DNA of 6,549 nt, taken from assembly GCA_002344565.1 (NCBI GenBank), contig DDTZ01000123.1, positions 11,348-17,896 of the forward strand, in the 5' to 3' direction. The notes below the pieces were generated by a model. The model had not been told where the DNA came from, did not search any database, and was given only the letters and a program-made list of their open reading frames with translations. Shown here piece after piece: positions 1 to 5,789 of this stretch. The stretch's first letter is position 1; each line of letters begins with the position of its first letter. The translations under genes were made by a program, and so were the position numbers. The DNA is from Bdellovibrionaceae bacterium UBA2351 (lineage in GTDB: Bacteria; Bdellovibrionota; Bdellovibrionia; Bdellovibrionales; Bdellovibrionaceae).

Positions 1-264
1 GTTGTTTTTCCCGATGCTCCGATTAAAGTTTATTTAACGGCAAAAAGTGAAAACAGAGCCCTACGTCGTGCGCTGGAACAAGGATCCGATCTTCAAGAAG
101 TTCAATCCGCTCAGAAAATTAGAGATCGACAAGATTCTTCACGGAAGGCAGCGCCGTTGCAAGTTCCTGAAAATGCACTTGTAATTGATACTACAGAGCT
201 AGACCTGCAAGGTGTCGTACAGGCAGTGGACATACACATCAAAAACAAACTCAATAGTCCCTAA
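1..264 (+). CDS. cmk: Cytidylate kinase, C-terminal part (5' end outside window)
   Basis: The frame is open from base 1 to TAA at 262-264 and gives the last 87 residues of a protein whose start lies upstream. Cytidylate kinase transfers phosphate from ATP to CMP/dCMP in the cytoplasm, feeding CTP and dCTP synthesis. The visible part begins with VVFPDAPIKVYLTA, the family's strand and turn before the lid, followed by the arginine-rich lid helix (ENRALRRALEQG). Next comes the diagnostic RDRQDSSRKAAPL block at visible residues 41-53, which matches the family pattern RDxxDxxRxxxPL with its substrate- and phosphate-binding arginines. The end (ALVIDTTELDLQGVVQAV) is the usual Cmk C-terminal strand and helix. 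The P-loop and CMP-binding part are not in the window. In many bacteria cmk sits directly before rpsA; here a lipoprotein gene lies between them. No frameshift or odd residue is seen in the visible part. Confidence 0.93.
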   Translation, partial: VVFPDAPIKVYLTAKSENRALRRALEQGSDLQEVQSAQKIRDRQDSSRKAAPLQVPENALVIDTTELDLQGVVQAVDIHIKNKLNSP

Positions 265-285
265 ACAACGCGTTCTATTTTGAGA

Positions 286-308
286 TATGTTTTCTGGCTG
301 AAAACATA
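286..308 (+). terminator. 9-bp perfect hairpin after cmk, weak terminator or operator
   Basis: TATGTTTTC (286-294) and GAAAACATA (300-308) are perfect inverted repeats around a 5-nt loop, 21 nt after the cmk stop. Four T residues follow at 310-313, so it could act as a weak intrinsic terminator for cmk. The stem is AT-rich and the T run is short and broken by C residues, so efficiency is doubtful. A dyad of this kind could equally be a protein-binding site ahead of the lipoprotein gene. I found no convincing -35/-10 pair in 309-396; the AT-rich stretch TGTAATAATAAA at 365-376 is the best -10 region but lacks a well-placed -35. Confidence 0.4.
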
Positions 309-396
309 ATTTTCCCCATAGTCCTGCTAAATTGAGACTGCACATAGACTCCTTTTGTTGAGCTTGTAATAATAAAGCTTCCAGGGGGCGAAACTC

Positions 397-2610
397 ATGT
401 CATACTCTTTTCGAGTAGGTAAATATTTACTTTTAAGTCTACTGCCAATTTCCTTAATCGTATTTCAAAATTGTGGTGGAAATTTTAATGTCGAACAGTT
501 GAGTTCAACGGCAGCCATCGAATCGTTGTCGTCAGATCCGAAAATTTCCTTTTCACCAACTCCTGACGTGTTCAACACCGACAGCGTGAATTTTGAATTT
601 GATGTAAAGGTGTCCGACTCTGATTCGATATCTTCAATCAAATGTCAGTTGCTAAATAATCAACCAGAGGACTGTTCAAGCAGAACTGTGAATTATTCAA
701 ATTTAAATGACGGTAATTATTCTTTAAAAATTTCAGTTTTAACATCTTCAGGGCGTAAAGTTGAAGCTGTTAAAATATTTCAAAAAGACTCGGCTCCGCC
801 GGTAGTGCAGATTTCCGGTGGGCCGTCAGCGATTACGAGCGCCGTTCAATCAGAATTCGTTTTTGCAGCCTCGGATAATCTTTCAGGTGTTTTGAAATTG
901 GAGTGTGCGAAGGATAATGGCGAGTTTTTAAATTGCCAATCTCCAGTAATTTTTTCTTCTGTCTCCCTGGGAACTCATGTTTTCAAGGTGCGTGCGACTG
1001 ATATGGCTGGAAATGTGAGTGTTACAAGTCAATTTGACTGGAATGTAGTGTCTGGGAACCTGGCTGTCGTTCTAACTGAAAAACCAAACACCACAGTTTC
1101 GAATATGACCACTGCAAAGTTTTCGTTTGTTGGGACGGGCACTGTTTCCTATGAATGTTCTTTAAATGGTGCTGCGTATTCCCAGTGCGTCTCTCCGGTA
1201 GTGATTCAAGGTCTGGCAAACAAAGATCATGCCTTTGAAGTTAAGGGTATAGGCCCCACAGGTACCAGATCAGAGCCAGCCATTTATCGTTGGAAAGTCG
1301 ATACGATTCCACCGAGTGAGCCTAATGTGATGGCTAATTTAGATGACACTATTGTAGTTTCAAAGAGTGTTAGTTTTGCATTCGATAGTATTGATCTTGG
1401 CTCCGGAGTTGAAAGCTATCAGTGCTCTTTGGATAACGGTGGTTTTATTCCTTGTAAAAGTCCTTTAAATTTTTCGGAATTAAGCATGGGTGAGCATTCA
1501 TTTCGGGTAAGAAGCTATGACAATGGAAAAAATGTATCGCCTCTTTCTAAAGAAATTGTTTGGAGCGTAGTTCCTAGTTTTCCAGTTTTGAGCCCTTCGC
1601 AAATATCTGTTGGGTTTAATCAGGTTTGTACGGCGAAGTTTTCTGGTACGAATCCTCTTCTGTGTTGGGGAGAGGTTGGACAGTTAGGTGGTATTACGAA
1701 AACTGCGACTCAAATACCCGGTCTTGACGGTCACACTATTTTTAGTGTGGGATCTTTTGGTTCCATTGGTACTTTATGCAGTGTGAAAAATGGTGCCGTG
1801 AGCTGTTTTTCGACCAACTCAAATTATAGTTCTGCTAACCAAGGTGGCTTGTTTCAACCTGCGGGGCTTAGCTCAGGAGTTACTGATATTTCAACGGGTA
1901 CAAAAATCTGCGTCGTTCAGAACTCAGCTGTTAAATGTTGGGATGATGGGGATAAAAACCCACCAGAAATCGTACCCGGTCTAGAAACAAATATTTCCAG
2001 AGTCGGTAGTGATCTATGGCATAATTGTGCGATAAAAAGGGGAACCGTGTGGTGTTGGGGCGGTTTAGCCGGGCCTTTGAAAAACGACGGAAACATGGAT
2101 TTATACTATTATCCCAAGCTGACTCGAATTGGTTCTTTAGTTGGCGTTGTAAGTATCGCGGTTAACAGACATGGCGGTTGCGCCACTTTAGAAAATGGCA
2201 AAGTAAACTGTTGGGGTTACAACAGGTACGGCCTTTTAGGGTCAGGGGTCGCAGATAATGAATTACGCCTGACTCCCGTTGAGCTATCATCGCTAAGTAA
2301 CGTCGTAACCGTGGCCAGTAAAGGTGGAACGGCCTGCGCCGTTACCTACAGTCGATCAGTCCTGTGCTGGGGAATTATTTTAAAGGGACAAAGCACGACA
2401 GATGTAGTTGAGAGTAAACTAAATACATTTACGAGTACGCCGACGGTTGTACCCGGTCTTGAAAAAGATGCCGGATTTGAAATTTCCGTAGGAGAATCGA
2501 ATGTTTGTGTCCAAGCCGGCGGCATTAAGTGCTGGGGTGACAACTACTGGGGTCAGCTTGGGAACAAATCTTTAGCGGATAGCGCGACCCCTGTTTCTGT
2601 ACAATTTTAA
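397..2610 (+). CDS. Predicted outer-surface lipoprotein with four Ig-like repeats and a seven-bladed RCC1-like propeller
   Basis: This 737-residue protein has a lipoprotein signal peptide: basic residues R6 and K9, a hydrophobic core at 10-23, and a putative lipid-modified Cys26 in LIVFQNCGG. The lipobox is atypical because Q24-N25 replace the usual small residues before Cys. Four Ig-like repeats follow at about 47-131, 134-218, 222-302 and 305-392. Each has a Cys pair exactly 10 residues apart (83/93, 170/180, 254/264, 343/353), and the later ones carry the CSLDxG...CxSP and GxHxFxVR pattern of bacterial adhesin-type repeats. Residues 402-737 form seven RCC1-like (regulator of chromosome condensation) blades, starting near 402, 446, 495, 533, 584, 636 and 692. 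Most show a Cys followed 8-12 residues later by CWG. Seven blades would close a complete propeller. The start is supported by AGGGGG at 383-388, 8 nt before ATG. The location is probably the cell surface or periplasmic face of the outer membrane, with a binding or adhesion role. The ligand is unknown and no catalytic motif is seen. Confidence 0.85.
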   Translation: MSYSFRVGKYLLLSLLPISLIVFQNCGGNFNVEQLSSTAAIESLSSDPKISFSPTPDVFNTDSVNFEFDVKVSDSDSISSIKCQLLNNQPEDCSSRTVNYSNLNDGNYSLKISVLTSSGRKVEAVKIFQKDSAPPVVQISGGPSAITSAVQSEFVFAASDNLSGVLKLECAKDNGEFLNCQSPVIFSSVSLGTHVFKVRATDMAGNVSVTSQFDWNVVSGNLAVVLTEKPNTTVSNMTTAKFSFVGTGTVSYECSLNGAAYSQCVSPVVIQGLANKDHAFEVKGIGPTGTRSEPAIYRWKVDTIPPSEPNVMANLDDTIVVSKSVSFAFDSIDLGSGVESYQCSLDNGGFIPCKSPLNFSELSMGEHSFRVRSYDNGKNVSPLSKEIVWSVVPSFPVLSPSQISVGFNQVCTAKFSGTNPLLCWGEVGQLGGITKTATQIPGLDGHTIFSVGSFGSIGTLCSVKNGAVSCFSTNSNYSSANQGGLFQPAGLSSGVTDISTGTKICVVQNSAVKCWDDGDKNPPEIVPGLETNISRVGSDLWHNCAIKRGTVWCWGGLAGPLKNDGNMDLYYYPKLTRIGSLVGVVSIAVNRHGGCATLENGKVNCWGYNRYGLLGSGVADNELRLTPVELSSLSNVVTVASKGGTACAVTYSRSVLCWGIILKGQSTTDVVESKLNTFTSTPTVVPGLEKDAGFEISVGESNVCVQAGGIKCWGDNYWGQLGNKSLADSATPVSVQF

Positions 2611-2636
2611 CAGTACCGCCTGTACCATTACCAGGA

Positions 2637-2653
2637 AGCCGGTTTCGCCGGCT
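2637..2653 (+). terminator. GC-rich hairpin after the lipoprotein gene, possible terminator without T run
   Basis: AGCCGG (2637-2642) pairs with CCGGCT (2648-2653) around the loop TTTCG, 26 nt after the lipoprotein stop. A T·G wobble can tighten the loop to three bases. It is placed where a terminator is expected, but the bases after it (CGAGGTACC) have no T run, so a standard intrinsic terminator is not supported. It may instead protect the 3' end of the mRNA. Several GTACC motifs surround it (2613-2617, 2622-2626, 2658-2662), and 2622-2626 could pair with 2657-2661 to close a larger stem. Confidence 0.4.
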
Positions 2654-2696
2654 CGAGGTACCTTAGGACTAAGCCCAAATTATAGCTAAAAACCCT

Positions 2697-2726
2697 TTGA
2701 CTTTGACTCAAGGCCCCCATTACAAC
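2697..2726 (+). promoter_or_regulatory. Candidate sigma-70-type promoter for rpsA
   Basis: TTGACT occurs twice in tandem at 2697-2702 and 2703-2708, each five of six matches to the -35 consensus TTGACA. The first copy is followed after 18 nt by TACAAC at 2721-2726, which matches four of six -10 bases. Transcription would then begin near 2733, giving an rpsA leader of about 60 nt whose first bases are the 14-bp palindrome. The -35 is good and the -10 is mediocre, so the call rests mainly on position and spacing. The second TTGACT has no -10 at a suitable distance. Confidence 0.4.
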
Positions 2727-2734
2727 CAAACGAC

Positions 2735-2748
2735 ATAAGAATTCTTAT
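2735..2748. promoter_or_regulatory. 14-bp perfect palindrome in the rpsA leader
   Basis: ATAAGAATTCTTAT reads identically on both strands and lies 45 nt before the rpsA ATG. With no loop it suits a dimeric DNA-binding protein better than an RNA hairpin. If the proposed promoter is used it would overlap the first transcribed bases, a usual place for a repressor site. No known regulator motif is recognised. Chance cannot be excluded in AT-rich DNA. Confidence 0.4.
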
Positions 2749-2774
2749 AGGTCCAATAAGAGACCTTAAGATCG

Positions 2775-2779
2775 GGAGG
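2775..2779 (+). promoter_or_regulatory. Shine-Dalgarno of rpsA at unusually long spacing
   Basis: GGAGG at 2775-2779 (within GGGAGGA) is a strong anti-16S match, but 14 nt separate it from ATG 2794, against the usual 5-9. No ATG, GTG or TTG start in the rpsA frame lies nearer; only an ATT at 2788 would be in frame at normal spacing. The ATG is kept because the protein from it starts like other S1 proteins. Long spacing may lower initiation and could be tied to S1 control of its own synthesis. Confidence 0.6.
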
Positions 2780-2793
2780 AACAATCAATTCAT

Positions 2794-4584
2794 ATGGCAA
2801 AACAATTAAATAAAACGGAAACGGAACGCGCAAAGGTATTAGCTATCCTAGACGCTGAAGACGAAAAAGTACTTACAGGTGGAGTGTTCGGAACTAAAAG
2901 TTCAGATTTCGACAAACTTTTCACTGATTCAGTAAGAGAACAAGATTTCAAAGTAGGGGACGTAGTTACCGGATCCGTAGTTGAAGTTCAGAGTGATTAT
3001 GTACTAGTAGACATTAATTACAAATCTGAAGGCCTAATTGATATTAATGAATTTAGAGTAGTAGACGGCGTTCGCGACGTAAAAGTGGGCGACAAAGTTG
3101 AAGTTCTAATTGATCGTATTGAAAACGAAAACGGCATGATCGTTTTATCTAAAGATAAAGCTGACATGTTAAGAGCATGGACTGACATCACTAAAGCGGC
3201 TGAGAACGAAGAAGTGATTGAAGGTACAGTAATCGCTAAAGTTAAAGGTGGCTTACAAGTCGATATCGGCGTGAAAGCATTCTTACCTGGTTCACAAATT
3301 GATCTAAGACCTGTTCGTAACATGGACATCTTCTTAGGCAAAAAATATAAATTCAAAGTTATTAAGTTTAACAAAAAACGCGGTAACATCGTTCTTTCTC
3401 GTAGAGCATTGCTTGAGGAAGAAAGAGAAAATCTTAAAACACAAACTATCGATCAAATGCGCGAAGGTTCTATCGTAGCTGGTCTTGTTAAGAACATCAC
3501 TGATTACGGTGCGTTCATTGACTTGGGCGGTATGGATGGACTTCTACATATCACTGACATGAGCTGGGGCCGTATCAAGCACCCGTCTGAAGTGATCAAC
3601 GTAGGTGACGAAATTCAAGTTAAAGTTCTTAAGTATGACCAAGAAAAACAACGTGTTTCTTTAGGTCTAAAACAACTTCAAGAAGATCCATGGGGAACTG
3701 TGGCCGCTTCATACCCAGTTGGTAAAAAAGTTAAGGGTAAAGTTGTATCTGTTACTGAATACGGTGCATTCGTAGAATTAGCAGAAGGTGTTGAAGGTCT
3801 AATCCACGTTTCAGAAATGAGCTGGACTAAACGTGTAAAACACGCGAACCAAATCGTACAACCGACTCAAGAAGTAGAAGTACAGGTTCTTGAGATCGAT
3901 AACGAAAATCGCAAGATTTCATTAGGTATGAAACAATTGATGAGCAATCCTTGGGTTGAGTTGAAAGAAACGTATCCTCCAGGAACTATCATTGAAGGCG
4001 AAGTTAAATCTGTGACTGATTTCGGTGTGTTCATCGGTATCGAAGACGGCATTGACGGTCTAGTTCATATCTCTGACTTCTCTTGGACTAAACGTGTAAA
4101 TCACCCTTCAGAAATGTTTGCTAAAGGCCAAAAAGTACGCGCGGTTGTTCTAGGTGTAGACATCGAGAACGAACGTTTCAGCTTAGGTCTAAAACAGCTT
4201 GAAGCAGATCCTTGGTCAAATATCGAAACTAAATACGCTATCGGTACTCAACACGAAGTAAAAGTAACTAAAGTTGCTGACTTCGGTGCGTTCGTAGAAC
4301 TTGAAAGCGATATCGAAGGTTTGATCCACGTGTCTGAATTGACTACTGACAAGATTGCTAAACCAGAAGATTTCGTAAAATCAGGCGCGACTTTAAAAGC
4401 AGAAGTTATCTCTATTGATAAAGATGCTCGTAAAATCGGTCTATCTTCTAAACTAGTTAAATTGAGAGAACAAAAAGCGGACGTTGACGATTATGTTAAA
4501 AAAGCGACTGCGTCTTCAAAAACTAGCTTTGGTGATGTTTTCGGTGATGCTCTTAAAGGCATGAAGACTGACAATAAGAACTAA
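2794..4584 (+). CDS. rpsA: 30S ribosomal protein S1
   Basis: S1 binds mRNA leaders and docks them on the 30S subunit for translation initiation. The 596-residue protein has six S1 (OB-fold) domains, at about 52-121, 139-203, 222-294, 309-381, 396-469 and 483-556. The first two are divergent, as in the ribosome-anchoring half of other S1 proteins. Domains 3-5 are near-copies of each other, with the RNA-binding face pattern (DYGAF, EYGAF, DFGVF; then GLLHITDMSW or GLIHVSEMSW) and ending in SLGLKQL or SLGMKQL followed by NPW or DPW. Domain 6 has DFGAF and GLIHVSEL but lacks the SW. An N-terminal extension of about 50 acidic/basic residues precedes domain 1 and a lysine-rich tail (557-596) follows domain 6. 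Six domains and this length fit the long proteobacterial-type S1 (about 557 residues in E. coli). The gene seems to be transcribed alone: it has a possible promoter upstream and a strong terminator downstream. Confidence 0.97.
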   Translation: MAKQLNKTETERAKVLAILDAEDEKVLTGGVFGTKSSDFDKLFTDSVREQDFKVGDVVTGSVVEVQSDYVLVDINYKSEGLIDINEFRVVDGVRDVKVGDKVEVLIDRIENENGMIVLSKDKADMLRAWTDITKAAENEEVIEGTVIAKVKGGLQVDIGVKAFLPGSQIDLRPVRNMDIFLGKKYKFKVIKFNKKRGNIVLSRRALLEEERENLKTQTIDQMREGSIVAGLVKNITDYGAFIDLGGMDGLLHITDMSWGRIKHPSEVINVGDEIQVKVLKYDQEKQRVSLGLKQLQEDPWGTVAASYPVGKKVKGKVVSVTEYGAFVELAEGVEGLIHVSEMSWTKRVKHANQIVQPTQEVEVQVLEIDNENRKISLGMKQLMSNPWVELKETYPPGTIIEGEVKSVTDFGVFIGIEDGIDGLVHISDFSWTKRVNHPSEMFAKGQKVRAVVLGVDIENERFSLGLKQLEADPWSNIETKYAIGTQHEVKVTKVADFGAFVELESDIEGLIHVSELTTDKIAKPEDFVKSGATLKAEVISIDKDARKIGLSSKLVKLREQKADVDDYVKKATASSKTSFGDVFGDALKGMKTDNKN

Positions 4585-4593
4585 TTGTTCCAC

Positions 4594-4614
4594 AGTGAGT
4601 GCTTGGCACTCACT
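4594..4614 (+). terminator. First of two hairpins after rpsA
   Basis: AGTGAGTGC (4594-4602) and GCACTCACT (4606-4614) form a perfect 9-bp stem with a 3-nt loop, 9 nt after the rpsA stop. The following AATTTGTTCT is T-rich but interrupted, so it may be a partial terminator or a 3'-end stabilising stem for the abundant rpsA mRNA, backed up by the stronger hairpin 30 nt further on. Confidence 0.6.
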
Positions 4615-4643
4615 AATTTGTTCTGACATTACATATAAAGTCT

Positions 4644-4672
4644 AAAAAGGGCTCCTAACGGAGCCCTTTTTT
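4644..4672. terminator. Strong bidirectional intrinsic terminator after rpsA
   Basis: The stem has GGGCTCC (4649-4655) pairing with GGAGCCC (4660-4666) around the loop TAAC, extended by an A run (4644-4648) that faces the T run (4667-4672). This is a classic rho-independent terminator, and the A run makes it workable on the minus strand too. It separates rpsA from sppA, so sppA most likely uses its own promoter or read-through. It ends 34 nt before the sppA start. Confidence 0.92.
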
Positions 4673-4706
4673 CGTTTAAGCTTTCCTATACTGTTGGAGA
4701 GTTAAA

Positions 4707-5678
4707 ATGAAAAAAAGTTTCTTAGCTAAAGTGGTTATTGTTGCGGTTGTGTTTCTGGTTTTAGGGATGCTTTTGAAAAAAGGCGGATCTTATTTTTCGG
4801 GTAGCGACGAAGATGCCAAGATCGATGTTTCTAAAAATAGTATTCTTCACATGGAATTAAGTGGCGTTATCATGAATGGTAAGCGCTTCATCAAAAATTT
4901 AAATAAATACAAAAAAGATAAACACATTAAAGCAATTGTTATCAATATCAATTCGCCAGGTGGATCTGTTGGTCCATCACAGGAAATTTTCGCAGAAATC
5001 AGACGTGCAAAAGAAGAAACTAAAAAACCAATTATTTGTGTTACTACGGGAATCATGGCCAGCGGTGCCTATTACTCGGCCGTGGCGTGCGACAAGATCG
5101 TGGTCGCACCTGGTGCTTTGGTCGGTTCTATCGGTGTGATCATGGAATTTGCAAACTTAGAAAAACTATACGATTGGGCAAAGATCAGCCGTTATACAAT
5201 CACGTCGGGTAAATACAAAGATTCAGGTGCTGAGTTCCGTCCAATGCGTGATGATGAAAAAGAACTATTCCAAAGCATGATCACAGAGGTGTACCAGCAG
5301 TTCCGCGCAACAGTTAAAGAGGCGCGTAAGTTAGACGATAAAGTAATGGATTCATATGCGGACGGGCGTGTATTCACTGGAACGACAGCGGTAAAGATGG
5401 GTTTTGCCGATCAAGAGGGTATGTTTGAAGACGCTGTGAAGTTAGCAGCAACCGAAGCAAAACTTGGAGATGATTTTGAAGTGATCGAAATCCCGAAACG
5501 TAAAAAATCAATTTTGGATTTCGGTGATTCGGGTGAAGATGATCCCGTTAATTCTATTGCTGACTTAAAAGGAATGTTTGGTGATCAAGCGATTGGCCAA
5601 TCGATCGAAAAAGTATTCCGTATGAAATATTTGAATCAACCGATGTTAATTATGCCGGGATTCTGGAACGAAAAATAG
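4707..5678 (+). CDS. sppA: Signal peptide peptidase SppA, 36K type (peptidase family S49)
   Basis: SppA cuts up signal peptides left in the cytoplasmic membrane after secretion. The 323-residue protein has a basic N terminus (MKKSFLAK) and one transmembrane anchor at about 8-23, with the catalytic domain outside. It is the short single-domain form (about 335 residues in B. subtilis) rather than the doubled 67K form of E. coli. The family motif NSPGGSV precedes the nucleophile Ser119 in GIMASGAYYSA. The general-base Lys is most likely Lys171 in SGKYKDSG: the Ser-Lys distance of 52 equals that between Ser147 and Lys199 of B. subtilis SppA. The strand APGALVGSIGVI and the YADGRVFTG block are also typical. 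ATG 4707 is preceded by GGAG at 4696-4699, 7 nt away. The N-terminal anchor begins right at this start. A terminator lies just upstream and a GC-rich palindromic element just downstream. Confidence 0.95.
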   Translation: MKKSFLAKVVIVAVVFLVLGMLLKKGGSYFSGSDEDAKIDVSKNSILHMELSGVIMNGKRFIKNLNKYKKDKHIKAIVININSPGGSVGPSQEIFAEIRRAKEETKKPIICVTTGIMASGAYYSAVACDKIVVAPGALVGSIGVIMEFANLEKLYDWAKISRYTITSGKYKDSGAEFRPMRDDEKELFQSMITEVYQQFRATVKEARKLDDKVMDSYADGRVFTGTTAVKMGFADQEGMFEDAVKLAATEAKLGDDFEVIEIPKRKKSILDFGDSGEDDPVNSIADLKGMFGDQAIGQSIEKVFRMKYLNQPMLIMPGFWNEK

Positions 5679-5681
5679 TGC

Positions 5682-5775
5682 GGCTTGCATATATGGCCCA
5701 ACTCTTCGTTCTCCGCGGGCGGGCGCCCTACGAGTGCGGGCGGCAGAGTCTCGATTTGGACCATATCTGCAACCC
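5682..5775. repeat. GC-rich element bounded by 20-bp imperfect inverted repeats
   Basis: The arms 5682-5701 and 5756-5775 match as inverted repeats at 17 of 20 positions, including an 11/12 run (TTGCATATATGG against CCATATCTGCAA). The 54 bases between are far richer in GC than the surroundings: 29 of 34 bases are G or C in 5711-5744. They contain the self-complementary GGGCGCCC (5721-5728), the direct repeat GCGGGCGG (5715-5722 and 5736-5743), and further pairing of ACTCT (5701-5705) with AGAGT (5745-5749). The whole can fold into one long stem with a branched GC head. It starts 3 nt after the sppA stop and ends 2 nt before the HIT-gene ribosome site. It resembles a REP/MITE-type mobile palindromic repeat; a structured 5'UTR control element is the alternative. 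No protein-coding role is supported. Confidence 0.7.
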
Positions 5776-5777
5776 TT

Positions 5778-5782
5778 GGAGA
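5778..5782 (+). promoter_or_regulatory. Shine-Dalgarno that sets the HIT-gene start
   Basis: GGAGA at 5778-5782, with GGAG ending 8 nt before ATG 5790, is the only well-placed ribosome site for this frame. The upstream in-frame TTG at 5685 lies inside the GC-rich palindromic element, only 6 nt after the sppA stop, and has no purine-rich site at a normal distance. TCTCC at 5710-5714 in the element is exactly complementary to this GGAGA. Confidence 0.8.
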
Positions 5783-5789
5783 TTCGCGA

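Noticed and set aside
332..337. TTGAGA as a -35 box for the lipoprotein gene
   Set aside because: The only good -10-like sequence begins 27 nt further on (365), too far for a normal promoter.
3018..3389. Minus-strand open frame of 123 residues inside rpsA
   Set aside because: It is antisense to S1 domains 1-2, has low-complexity Ser/Thr-rich composition, and shows no domain or ribosome site.
4603..4620. TTGGCAC as the -24 half of a sigma-54 promoter
   Set aside because: The required GC at the -12 position is absent (TT instead), and the bases are fully explained by the perfect rpsA-distal hairpin.
4634..4639. TATAAA as a -10 box for sppA
   Set aside because: No -35 lies at a suitable distance; the nearest TTGGCA is 25 nt away and a strong terminator lies between this site and sppA.
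4687..4692. TATACT as a -10 box for sppA
   Set aside because: Transcription would start near 4699, inside the sppA Shine-Dalgarno, and no -35-like hexamer lies 16-18 nt upstream, where the terminator stem and T run sit.
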